This document shows positions 1-5,988 of a stretch of DNA of 8,006 nucleotides, piece by piece. The stretch is from CAZJKE01 sp964555625 (GTDB taxonomy: Bacteria; Planctomycetota; Phycisphaerae; Phycisphaerales; SM1A02), in assembly GCA_964555625.1 (NCBI GenBank), contig CAZKTE010000063.1, positions 1 to 8,006 on the forward strand, in the 5' to 3' direction. The notes below the pieces were generated by a model that saw only the letters and a program-made list of their open reading frames with translations, was not told the origin of the DNA and made no database searches. Every line of letters begins with the position of its first letter. Within the stretch, counting starts at the first letter, position 1. The position numbers were made by a program, and so were the translations under genes.

Positions 1-834
1 ATTAACGTCGACCAAGTAGTTCGCCATCGTCTGAGACGTGCGGGCTTTGAGTAGATCGCTGGCCACAGCCCAAGCAATTGCTGCCGGGATCAGTCCAGCT
101 AGGCAGCATGACAAGACCGTCCGCCATCCTCCGCGCTGCATCGCAAGCAACAATGTCAGCAGGGGCATGGCGATGCTCAGGCCCAGCCAGTTGGCCCGGC
201 CACCGCCGAGCACGCACCCCGTCGTCGCAAGGGCAAGGCAGCCTATGCATGCTGCACGCCGCAGACCCGAGCTGCCGGTGACGACCATCGGTAACCAGGA
301 GAACATGGCCACAGCCGACCAGAAGCCAGCCGTCGGTGGATGACCCGTGACCCCGGCGGTGCGCCACTTCACGACTCCCCCGGAGGCTACGACACCAGCA
401 ACGTCGACGAGCTGCGAGAGGTTCAGGATCACAACGCCAACCAAGATCGCGCCGATCCACGCACGCCAATGCTGGAGGATGGGCCACAGCAGGAGCGGCA
501 GGAGCATGACCCGCATTGCCCGAACCTCCTCCAGTCCAAAGACAGGATCGGGAGACCAGGAGAGGGCAATCGCGGTCCAAGTGAACCAGGCCAGGAGCGA
601 CAACACGAGCGCGTTGCGAAGGGCAGGCGCTAGGAGTCTCCGCGTCCAGGGCAGGCGCAGCACGCTCCAGACCGCGAGGGCGGCGAAGCTGATCGAAGCC
701 CCCGCAGTAGTCCATGGCACGCACACGCAGAACAGGACCGCAAGGACCTGATGGATGCGGTCCCCCCTTGGATTCGCACTCGCCACTTGGAGTAGCAATG
801 TGTGGGCGTTGGCCAAGCGCCCATCCATACTCAT
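1..834 (-). CDS. O-antigen ligase / Wzy_C-family membrane protein, C-terminal part beyond window
   Basis: Reading the minus strand from ATG at 834-832 gives 278 codons open to the window edge, with no stop. The product is a polytopic membrane protein. Hydrophobic stretches lie near residues 28-58, 70-92, 107-121, 125-143, 168-186, 192-209, 214-231 and 238-258. Residues 91-120 (an S-W-S-P-D motif, then E-E-V-R-A-M-R) and the LGGGRANWLGL motif at 209-219 resemble O-antigen ligase/polymerase (Wzy_C, WaaL-like) proteins, where a Ser/Gly-Arg pair followed by a hydrophobic helix precedes the large periplasmic loop. Such proteins join undecaprenyl-linked polysaccharide to an acceptor, or polymerise it, at the outer face of the inner membrane. 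The periplasmic loop and catalytic His region would lie beyond the left edge. The start is chosen because it overlaps the arginase stop as ATGA, implying translational coupling. Ligase, polymerase and related glycan or teichuronate proteins cannot be separated here. Confidence 0.75.
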   Translation of the reverse strand, partial: MSMDGRLANAHTLLLQVASANPRGDRIHQVLAVLFCVCVPWTTAGASISFAALAVWSVLRLPWTRRLLAPALRNALVLSLLAWFTWTAIALSWSPDPVFGLEEVRAMRVMLLPLLLWPILQHWRAWIGAILVGVVILNLSQLVDVAGVVASGGVVKWRTAGVTGHPPTAGFWSAVAMFSWLPMVVTGSSGLRRAACIGCLALATTGCVLGGGRANWLGLSIAMPLLTLLLAMQRGGWRTVLSCCLAGLIPAAIAWAVASDLLKARTSQTMANYLVDVN

Positions 835-1780
835 AATGGTTGGCCCATCGTCGCAGAAACGATGCGTGCCACGAGCATTGCGGCATCGTTGGAAAGGCAC
901 TTCTCATCCGCCGTGAATTCTGTCACCTCAAGGCCTAGAAGTCGGTCTCGCGCTGGGAGCGTGCGTAGCGCTGCAAAGAGCGGGTCAGGGTCAAGGCCAT
1001 CGGGCACCTGCGTTGCCACGAAGGGCGCGTGCGCCGGGTCGATCGCATCGAGGTCAATCGTCAGTCCCCAGCCACGCCCCTCGGCGGCATGGATCGCAGC
1101 ATCGCTCAGGCATGGCGATAGGCCCCGCTCCTTCACCATGTCCATGCCAATGCAACGAATGTCGCTGGACTCCAGAAAAGCAACCTCGCCTGGATCGCTC
1201 GCCCGCACGCCAAGCATGGCGATGGCCGATGCGGAGAGCGTGCTGCCTGCGGTAGCCTCGCGCATGGCCGCTGAACCGTGCCCCAGCAGACCGGCCAGGA
1301 CCATGCCATGGAGGTTCCCCGAGGGGCTGGTGTCCGGTGTATTCANNNNNNNNNNCAACGTTTGGAGGCCGATAGCGTCCACGTCGCGCCCGCCGATCTC
1401 GACAGCCCCAGATAGAGGCCGATCGCCGAGGTGTGGTCGCCGCCAATGACCACAGGAAAATAGCCATCCTCAAGGGCGCCAGCCACCACATCAGCAACCC
1501 GTTCTGTGGCGTCGAAGATGGCCGCTTCTCGCGCAGCCGGATCGAGTTCCTCGGTCTCCATGGACGGGTCGGACTGCACCCTCGTGACCGACGCGACGTG
1601 GACGCTATCGGCCTCCAAACGTTGCACTAGGCCCGCCTCAAGCAACAGGTCGGGTCCTCGCTCAGCGCCGATGAGCCCCGATCCCCAACCCGTACACGAG
1701 GCCACGAGGGCCACGGGCCTGCCTGGAACGCCGTTTGTGGGGGGTGGAGGGGACATGACGGGCCACGCAGGATACCTCAT
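831..1780 (-). CDS. rocF: Arginase-family ureohydrolase, interrupted by an assembly gap
   Basis: Arginases hydrolyse L-arginine to ornithine and urea with a binuclear Mn centre in the cytoplasm. The N-terminal part (about 131 residues from ATG at 1780) contains an early G-W-G-S-G-L-I-G-A-E-R-G-P segment and the metal motif GGDH at 113-116. The C-terminal part (170 residues) begins NTPDTSPSGNLHGM, the arginase-type substrate loop, and contains the metal motif DLDAIDP and the late Glu segment GLEVTEF. The expected middle motif D-A-H-x-D is absent because 10 Ns and a spurious 33-base insert lie exactly there. The two halves are therefore in different frames as assembled (1780 and 1382 differ by 2 modulo 3). 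Rejoined, the protein would be about 310 residues, normal for the family. ATG at 1756 is an alternative start; neither start has a clear ribosome site. The substrate could be another guanidino compound, but the NTP-TS-SGN-HG loop favours arginase. Confidence 0.88.
1346..1355. other. Assembly gap of 10 Ns
   Basis: Ten unknown bases sit inside the arginase gene, immediately before the codons for NTPDTSPSG. The sequence on both sides belongs to one gene, so the scaffold join is probably right, but the true missing length is not 10. The two halves are out of frame with each other across the gap and the D-A-H-x-D motif is missing. Confidence 0.98.
1356..1388 (-). repeat. 33-base inverted duplicate at the gap edge
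   Basis: These 33 bases are the exact reverse complement of 1592-1624, about 200 bases away in the same gene. They directly abut the N gap. In the arginase frame they give A-T-W-T-L-S-A-S-K-R, and in the other coding frame D-V-D-A-I-G-L-Q-T-L. Neither resembles the hydrophobic strand plus D-A-H-x-D expected here. Flanking bases outside the 33 do not match. A misassembly or amplification chimera is the likeliest source. Confidence 0.95.
1592..1624 (+). repeat. Source copy of the 33-base inverted duplicate
   Basis: This copy lies within the N-terminal arginase coding region and encodes, on the minus strand, the QRLEADSVHVASV segment. That reads sensibly between the G-P-D-L-L-L-E-A-G-L helix and the following strand, so this is the native copy and 1356-1388 is the derived one. 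Confidence 0.95.
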
Positions 1781-1821
1781 GTGATTCGGGGGTAACTTCG
1801 GCGTCCATGGGAGCGAATTGA

Positions 1822-1849
1822 ATGACTTCAAGTCCCCTCGGGGTAGAGT
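1822..1849 (+). promoter_or_regulatory. Possible promoter for the secreted lipoprotein gene
   Basis: ATGACT (1822-1827) and TAGAGT (1844-1849) each match four of six bases of the sigma-70 -35 and -10 consensus, with a 16-base spacer. The -10 box ends six bases before the ATG at 1856, so transcription from it would start at or next to the start codon and give a leaderless message. The call rests on short degenerate matches only. The same 75-base interval (1781-1855) must also hold the start signals of the divergent arginase gene, for which I see no convincing boxes. Confidence 0.22.
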
Positions 1850-1855
1850 AAATCG

Positions 1856-3643
1856 ATGCAAAGTCGCCTTCCAGTCCTCGCCGCCGCCCTGTTGGCCAGT
1901 TGCGCATCGAGGCCAGACCCGTTCGCAGGCGGCCCGCGAGCATACGAGCCCTCGCCGGCCTGGCCGGCGGACTGGCGGCCGGTCAATGGCCGCGTTGCGC
2001 CACCAACCGACGTGCCTCGTATCGATTTGAGCGTCGACAACCACGCGGCACGCTACGTGGTCAGCGCCGAGACCATCGACACCAGGGACTTCCCCGCCCA
2101 GCACCGTCGCGGTGCGCCGTGGACGGGCCCAACCGCCCGGCCCGGCACCCTGCTGCCGCCGCATGCCAAGCCAGGCCCGCTGCCGGGGGGCCCGCCCAAC
2201 GACCTTCACCCAGCCGGACTGCTGGGCGGCTCGCGCACCGGTGACATCAGCGGCTTCGAGGGCATCGCCCAGACACCATGGCGACCGCCTGATCCGACGA
2301 TCGCCGTTGGACCGGACCATGTCGTAGTGACCGTGAACATGGCCGTGGCCTTCTACACGCGCGACGGCGTGGAGACCTTCTCAGCGAACCTCGACAGCAC
2401 CGGAGACCCCGGCTTCTTCGAGGGCGAGGGTGCCGGGGACTTCACCTTTGACCCCAAGTGCTACTACGACCCAACCAGCGGTCGATTCGTGATCATCGCG
2501 CTGGAGTACTACGACACCAACGAGGCCTGGGTCGACATCGCAGTCAGCGACGACAGCGATCCAAACGGCACGTGGTTCAAGTACCGCACTTGGGCCGTGG
2601 TCGAAGTGGGCGACAGTACGTACTGGGTGGACTACCCGGGATTCGGCTGGGACGAGGACGCCTTCTACGTCACCGGAAACCTGTTCCTCCTGGAAGGCAA
2701 CGGGAGCGGGTTCGCCGGCGCGCTCTACCGCGTGTTCCCCAAATCGCCGCTGCTGGCAGGCGATGACGCGACCGTGTTCGACGTACGACGCGGCGGACAC
2801 GCCTCTGTGCAGGCTGCGCACCACCACGACACCGCGGCGGCGGCGTACTTTGTCTCGCGCCGTGACTCGTCGCGCATGCGCATCTCGGCTGTCCTCAGCC
2901 CGACGACCGCCCCGAGCGTCGAGCAAGTCAACGTGGACGTGCCCAGCTTCTCGTCGCCCGGCAGCGATGCGCCTAACCCCGGTGGCGCCATCGACACGCT
3001 CGACGGCCGGATCATGAACGTCCACTACCGAAACGGCAGCCTGCTTGCCGCGCACGCCGTCGACGGCGGAGACCGAACTGTCTCCCGTTGGTATCGCTTC
3101 GACGTGGGAAACTGGCCTGTAGCGGGAAGCCCGATCCTCGCCGAGAGCGGCGAGATCAACACGCCCTCCGGAGTACATAACTTCTTCCCGGCCGTGGCCG
3201 CCAACCGACACGGTGACATCGCACTCGTGTGCGCGATGGCCGACGCAAACACCTATCCGTCCATCCAGGTGACCGGCCGCCACGCCGCCGACCCCCCTGG
3301 CTCGATGGGCTCGCTCCAGCAGGCCGCCATCGGAGACGCAGGCAGCGACGGACGATGGGGAGACTACTTCGACCTGACGACCGATCCCACCAACGACGTG
3401 CGATTCTGGTTCGTAGGCGAGTATGCCCGCGACTACGGGTGGCAGACGTATGTCGGCAGCTTCGTGGTCACCTGCGTGGAGGATCTCGATGCCAACGGCT
3501 CGGTGGACATCGGCGACCTGCTTGCGGTCATCGCCGCATGGGGCAGCGATGGCGATGCGGCCACGATCGCGGCCCCCTACGACATCGTCGATGTCAGCGA
3601 CCTTCTGGGCCTCATTGGCGCCTTCGGAACCTGCCCCAACTAG
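1856..3643 (+). CDS. Secreted lipoprotein with C-terminal dockerin-like module
   Basis: This is a 595-residue exported protein of unknown function. The N-terminus has one Arg, a hydrophobic core and a lipobox L-A-S-C with the lipidated Cys at 16, so it should be anchored to a membrane by lipid. Residues 20-140 are Pro/Gly-rich and look like a linker. Residues 141-540 form a beta-rich body with repeated Asp/aromatic phrases: PPDPTIAVGPDHVVV (144-158), YDPTSGRFVII (204-214), WVDYPGFGWDEDAFYV (257-272) and WGDYFDLTTDP (501-511). This suggests a propeller or sialidase-like fold, but no catalytic signature was recognised. Residues 543-564 are a dockerin-like calcium loop, DLDANGSVDIGDLLAVIAAW, followed by a degenerate second copy at about 574-591 (DIVDVSDLLGLIGAFG). 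Such C-terminal pairs are common on Phycisphaerae exported proteins. No PEP-CTERM anchor is present. There is no strong ribosome site; 1856 is chosen because the signal peptide starts there. Confidence 0.85.
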   Translation: MQSRLPVLAAALLASCASRPDPFAGGPRAYEPSPAWPADWRPVNGRVAPPTDVPRIDLSVDNHAARYVVSAETIDTRDFPAQHRRGAPWTGPTARPGTLLPPHAKPGPLPGGPPNDLHPAGLLGGSRTGDISGFEGIAQTPWRPPDPTIAVGPDHVVVTVNMAVAFYTRDGVETFSANLDSTGDPGFFEGEGAGDFTFDPKCYYDPTSGRFVIIALEYYDTNEAWVDIAVSDDSDPNGTWFKYRTWAVVEVGDSTYWVDYPGFGWDEDAFYVTGNLFLLEGNGSGFAGALYRVFPKSPLLAGDDATVFDVRRGGHASVQAAHHHDTAAAAYFVSRRDSSRMRISAVLSPTTAPSVEQVNVDVPSFSSPGSDAPNPGGAIDTLDGRIMNVHYRNGSLLAAHAVDGGDRTVSRWYRFDVGNWPVAGSPILAESGEINTPSGVHNFFPAVAANRHGDIALVCAMADANTYPSIQVTGRHAADPPGSMGSLQQAAIGDAGSDGRWGDYFDLTTDPTNDVRFWFVGEYARDYGWQTYVGSFVVTCVEDLDANGSVDIGDLLAVIAAWGSDGDAATIAAPYDIVDVSDLLGLIGAFGTCPN

Positions 3644-3706
3644 TGCTATCCGTAGCGAGGAGGCCCCAACCCTGCCGATAGGATCCGGGGGACGGAGATT
3701 CGCTCC

Positions 3707-3922
3707 ATGGCAGACGGAAATTGCTGGCGGGTGGTTCGGGGCCGAGGAATGGTCCTCGTCGGCTGCGCATGCATCATCGTCCCCGTCTTCTTCGCAGCTG
3801 ACAGCAGCAGCTGGGTGCAGTTGTTGACCGTGCTTGGCGCAGGCCTCATCCTGCTTGGAATTCCGATGCGGACCTGGCTGCGATTGCCAGCGTGGTTTCG
3901 CCGCGAGGACTCCTGGCTCTAG
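3707..3922 (+). CDS. Small two-helix membrane protein, unknown
   Basis: A 71-residue protein with two hydrophobic segments (about 14-31 and 38-53) separated by a short polar turn, and a basic C-terminal tail rich in Arg and Trp. A GGAG ribosome site lies at 3694-3697, nine bases before the ATG, the clearest such site in the window. It follows the lipoprotein by 63 bases on the same strand, with no visible terminator hairpin between them, so co-transcription is possible. Its TAG stop overlaps the stop of the convergent AsmA-like gene. I recognise no family. Topology with a positive C-terminal end suggests both ends in the cytoplasm. The ribosome site, hydropathy pattern and tidy placement between neighbours support a real gene, but there is no homology evidence. 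Confidence 0.6.
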   Translation: MADGNCWRVVRGRGMVLVGCACIIVPVFFAADSSSWVQLLTVLGAGLILLGIPMRTWLRLPAWFRREDSWL

Positions 3923-4713
3923 TCGCCTCGCAGCAGGTCGCCGATGCCATCAAGTGCATCGTCGATGGTGCCTCCGAGTTCCTCCACGACACCTTGAATT
4001 GCATCGCCCACCCCGATGTCCCCGACGATCGGGATGTCGTCGATCAGTTTCGCCACCTGGCCCAACGTCGCTCGCGAAAACCCTTCCACGGGGTGCTGCG
4101 CCAGTTGCTCGAGGATCGCCACCGTCAGGGCGCTGGTGATGACCTGCACAAGCTGGCTGCCGTCGGTCATGGAGTCCACGTCCTCAAGGACGATGCGGTC
4201 GATGTGCGCCGCCACCGTGCCCGTCTGCACGCTCGCGAACTCGCCGCGGGCCGTCACCGTGATGTCCTCAAACACAAGCCTGCCGATCTTCAGCGGTCTG
4301 TCCTCTGGATCACCGCTCTCAACATGGGTGCGCTGCACGTGCTCGATGATCGTCTCTATGTTTGAACTGTCGCCGTGCTTCTCGAGATCCAGGTGTATGC
4401 CACGAAGCACAAGCGTGTCGATCTCCACCGCTCCGTCTCCAAGCAGCGTCCGGAGTCCCGCGGCAGCGGAGATCTCCTCGATGCGAAGCAGATGCGGGGC
4501 AGCAAAGGAAGCGGGGTTTGCAACGGCGAGTTCTCGTATCACGCTGCGGTCATCGATGATTCCCAGATCGACGGACTCCACCGTCACCTCGACGCCAAGC
4601 GCGTCGCTTCCACTTCGCTCAAGGAGCGACTCGGCGACCTCGTCCACGCAGACGACGATGATGACGACTGCCGTGACAGCCACGGCCACCAGCGCCAACA
4701 GGATTCGAAGCAT
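3919..4713 (-). CDS. Short AsmA-like envelope protein
   Basis: A 264-residue protein with one N-terminal transmembrane helix (about 3-23) and the rest predicted outside the cytoplasm. The stretch after the helix matches the opening of AsmA/DUF748-type proteins: a helix ending near A-L-G-V-E-V-T-V-E-S-V-D-L (38-50), then R-E-L-A-V-A-N-P-A-S-F (60-70), P-H-L-L-R-I-E-E-I (73-81), V-L-R-G-I-H-L-D-L-E (102-111) and S-S-N-I-E (116-120). AsmA relatives act in envelope lipid transport or outer-membrane biogenesis. This one is much shorter than classical members (about 600 residues or more) and lacks their C-terminal beta-domain. It ends instead in amphipathic, Asp/Gly-rich helices (about 205-262). 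An upstream in-frame ATG at 4782 was rejected: the helix starts at 4713, which has a GAAGGG ribosome site four bases upstream. The function within the family is unknown. Confidence 0.75.
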   Translation of the reverse strand: MLRILLALVAVAVTAVVIIVVCVDEVAESLLERSGSDALGVEVTVESVDLGIIDDRSVIRELAVANPASFAAPHLLRIEEISAAAGLRTLLGDGAVEIDTLVLRGIHLDLEKHGDSSNIETIIEHVQRTHVESGDPEDRPLKIGRLVFEDITVTARGEFASVQTGTVAAHIDRIVLEDVDSMTDGSQLVQVITSALTVAILEQLAQHPVEGFSRATLGQVAKLIDDIPIVGDIGVGDAIQGVVEELGGTIDDALDGIGDLLRGD

Positions 4714-4733
4714 GCAACCCTTCACTGCGTGGC

Positions 4734-4761
4734 ATCCTAGGCAAGCACCCGCGCTTGATAA
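4734..4761 (-). promoter_or_regulatory. Possible promoter for the AsmA-like gene
   Basis: On the minus strand, TTATCA (4761-4756) and TAGGAT (4739-4734) each match four of six sigma-70 consensus bases with a 16-base spacer. They lie about 20 bases before the start codon at 4713. The call is weak and unaided by comparison. It sits in the 83-base divergent interval shared with the exopolyphosphatase gene and overlaps the candidate promoter of that gene. Confidence 0.18.
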
Positions 4762-4789
4762 CTGAAATCCGGACGTGCCCATCTACACT
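4762..4789 (+). promoter_or_regulatory. Possible promoter for the exopolyphosphatase gene
   Basis: CTGAAA (4762-4767) and TACACT (4784-4789) each match four of six consensus bases with a 16-base spacer. The -10 box ends seven bases before the ATG at 4797, so transcription would begin about at the start codon. There is no ribosome site in the seven bases CTTGCCGCC-like stretch before the ATG, which fits a leaderless message. Evidence is limited to short matches and spacing. Confidence 0.22.
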
Positions 4790-4796
4790 TGCCGCC

Positions 4797-5612
4797 ATGG
4801 CCAGCCGCCTTGGGGTCATCGACATAGGCAGCAACGCGATCCGGATGGCCATCGCCGACGCATCCACGCTTGAGGTGCTCGAGACTGACCGGGTACTGAC
4901 GCGACTCGGGGCGCGCTGTGGAGATCGCCTCGACGCGGACGCGGCTCAGGCGACGGTTGCCGCCGTCGAGCAGTTCCTTGAGCGGATGGGCGACCTGCCC
5001 ATCCGGGTCCTGGCGACCGCGGCCGTTCGGGACGCAGAGGATGGCGCGGCATTCGCAGATCAACTCTCCGCCCGGATCGAGTTGCCCGTGGAGGTGCTCT
5101 CGGCCCGCCAGGAGGGTGCATTGGCCTTGCGGGCCGCATCCCAGTGCTTTGACCTGACCGGACGCTGCGCGGTTGTCGACATTGGCGGGGCAAGCACGGA
5201 GGTCGTCATTGCATTCGATGGATCGCTCAAGGACGTGTACTCGCGGCCCATCGGCGCTGTCACTCTGCCCGAGGGCGAGGATCCGGGAGACAAGTTCTCC
5301 GAGATCAATCCCGTCGACCGCGTCGTTGGCATGGGCGGGACTTTCACGACCCTGTCGCGAATGGCCGGTGCAGCAGATGTACACGGGGCGATCGTGACGC
5401 GTGCCGCCATCGAGCAGGCCTGGCAGGGGCTTTGCGCCTTGGACGTGCCCGATCGCGCCACGCTTCCGGGCGTGGGCAAGCGCCGTGCCGAGATTATTGT
5501 TCCCGGGGTTTCCATTGCGCGCGCGGTGCTTGACACGCTCGGCGCAGAGGACGTAACGGTCCATGCGATGGGTATTCGGCTCGGCGCCCTCGTGGACATG
5601 TCGGAGGGGTGA
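4797..5612 (+). CDS. ppx: Exopolyphosphatase, Ppx/GppA family
   Basis: Ppx/GppA enzymes cleave terminal phosphate from polyphosphate or hydrolyse pppGpp to ppGpp, using an actin-like ATPase fold in the cytoplasm. The 271-residue product has the family motifs in order: GVIDIGSNAIRM (6-17, first phosphate loop), ATAAVRDAED (73-82), LSARQEGAL (101-109, with the conserved Glu at 106), VVDIGGASTEVV (126-137, second phosphate loop), PIGAVTL (151-157), VVGMGGTFTTL (176-186, nucleotide-side loop) and RRAEIIVPG (229-237). It corresponds to the short form of about 300 residues, holding only the two ASKHA domains; the C-terminal HD-like region of E. coli Ppx is absent. ATG 4797 is preferred to the in-frame ATG at 4755 because the first strand starts immediately after it. 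Polyphosphatase and pppGpp activities cannot be told apart from sequence, but neighbouring phosphate-uptake genes favour a role in polyphosphate turnover. Confidence 0.92.
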   Translation: MASRLGVIDIGSNAIRMAIADASTLEVLETDRVLTRLGARCGDRLDADAAQATVAAVEQFLERMGDLPIRVLATAAVRDAEDGAAFADQLSARIELPVEVLSARQEGALALRAASQCFDLTGRCAVVDIGGASTEVVIAFDGSLKDVYSRPIGAVTLPEGEDPGDKFSEINPVDRVVGMGGTFTTLSRMAGAADVHGAIVTRAAIEQAWQGLCALDVPDRATLPGVGKRRAEIIVPGVSIARAVLDTLGAEDVTVHAMGIRLGALVDMSEG

Positions 5613-5623
5613 GGCGCTGGCAA

Positions 5624-5707
5624 TGGGCCCGGTGAGAGTCGAACTCACATGAGGTTGCCCTCCGGGGATTTTAAGTCCCCTGCGTCTACCAGTTCCGCCA
5701 CGGGCCC
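5624..5707 (-). tRNA. tRNA-Leu (anticodon UAA)
   Basis: The minus strand folds into a complete class II tRNA of 84 bases. The seven-pair acceptor stem is GGGCCCG with CGGGCCC and discriminator A. The D arm closes with GCG/CGC. The anticodon stem GGGGA/UCCCC encloses the loop CUUAAAA with anticodon UAA, reading UUA and UUG. The long variable arm pairs GAGG with CCUC, and the T arm GUGAG/CUCAC encloses UUCGACU. CCA is not encoded: the bases after the discriminator are TTG. It follows the small zinc-ribbon-like gene by 22 bases on the same strand and may be processed from that transcript. Its 3' end is only 11 bases from the convergent ppx stop. Confidence 0.97.
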
Positions 5708-5729
5708 GGCCGATTGTAGAGCGATGCGG

Positions 5730-5963
5730 TCAGTGGCCGTGGCAACCGCAGCCCGGACCGCAGCCCTGCGACGACTCGACCTGGCCACGAATGGGCAAGA
5801 TCGTTGATAGTGCCCGCTCAACCGGCGCGTCGGCAGTCGTATCGCCCGCCTCGATGGACGCCAACGCGCAGACCTGGCCCCAAGTTGAGATTGAGTCGTG
5901 CATGCCATGTAGGACCTCGACCGTTCGTCCATTGGCAGCGCAGTGGTACTCGTAGGCGGGCAT
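5730..5963 (-). CDS. Small FmdB-like protein with a degenerate zinc ribbon
   Basis: A 77-residue protein that starts MPAYEYHC, the hallmark opening of FmdB-family (CxxC_CxxC_SSSS) zinc-ribbon proteins, and continues with V-E-V-L-H-G-M in place of the usual F-E. The normal C-x-x-C-G is reduced to C-A-A-N-G (8-12), and the second CxxC pair is also missing: only Cys8 and Cys32 remain in the body. A Cys/Gly/His tail, QGCGPGCGCHGH (66-77), could bind metal instead. FmdB itself was described as a putative regulator; the function of this variant is unknown. The gene lies 25 bases after the phosphate transporter and 22 before tRNA-Leu on the same strand, so it is probably co-transcribed with them. 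No ribosome site is evident; the ATG is fixed by the conserved MPxYEYxC opening. Confidence 0.8.
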   Translation of the reverse strand: MPAYEYHCAANGRTVEVLHGMHDSISTWGQVCALASIEAGDTTADAPVERALSTILPIRGQVESSQGCGPGCGCHGH

Positions 5964-5988
5964 TACTGCGATTCTAACGGCCCACTGC

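Noticed and set aside
2..907. A 301-codon open minus-strand frame over the left edge
   Set aside because: Its product is rich in Arg, Pro, Cys and His with no hydrophobic pattern. The neighbouring minus frame over the same bases encodes a coherent membrane protein starting at the arginase stop.
1592..1624. The 33-base inverted pair as a regulatory hairpin or a mobile-element end
   Set aside because: The copies are about 200 bases apart inside a conserved coding region, one abuts an assembly gap, and there is no target duplication or transposase gene.
831..1780. Arginase as a true frameshifted pseudogene
   Set aside because: The frame change coincides exactly with the N gap and the inverted 33-base copy, and all other motifs are intact, so an assembly fault explains it better.
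1831..1843. The CCCCTCGGGG stretch before the lipoprotein start as a terminator or operator
   Set aside because: The two-base centre cannot form a stable loop as written, the shortened stem would be three pairs, and no T run follows on either strand.
1781..2320. Upstream extension of the arginase frame to an ATG at 2320
   Set aside because: It would run antisense through the signal peptide and linker of the lipoprotein gene. The translated extension is low-complexity and unlike arginases, while family similarity starts after 1780.
2381..3283. A 300-codon open frame antisense to the lipoprotein gene
   Set aside because: High GC leaves long open antisense frames. The product is Val/Arg/Gly-rich with no motif, and the plus-strand protein has a signal peptide and a recognised C-terminal module.
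4016..4765. A 249-codon plus-strand frame over the AsmA-like gene
   Set aside because: The product is mostly Ser, Thr and Arg without structure. The minus-strand frame has a membrane helix, a ribosome site and family motifs.
4737..5648. A 303-codon minus-strand frame antisense to the exopolyphosphatase gene
   Set aside because: It runs into the tRNA-Leu gene and lies opposite a gene with all Ppx/GppA motifs; the product shows no recognisable features.
5624..5707. tRNA-Leu as an integration site for a mobile element
   Set aside because: No repeat of the tRNA 3' end, no integrase and no foreign-looking genes were seen in the window.
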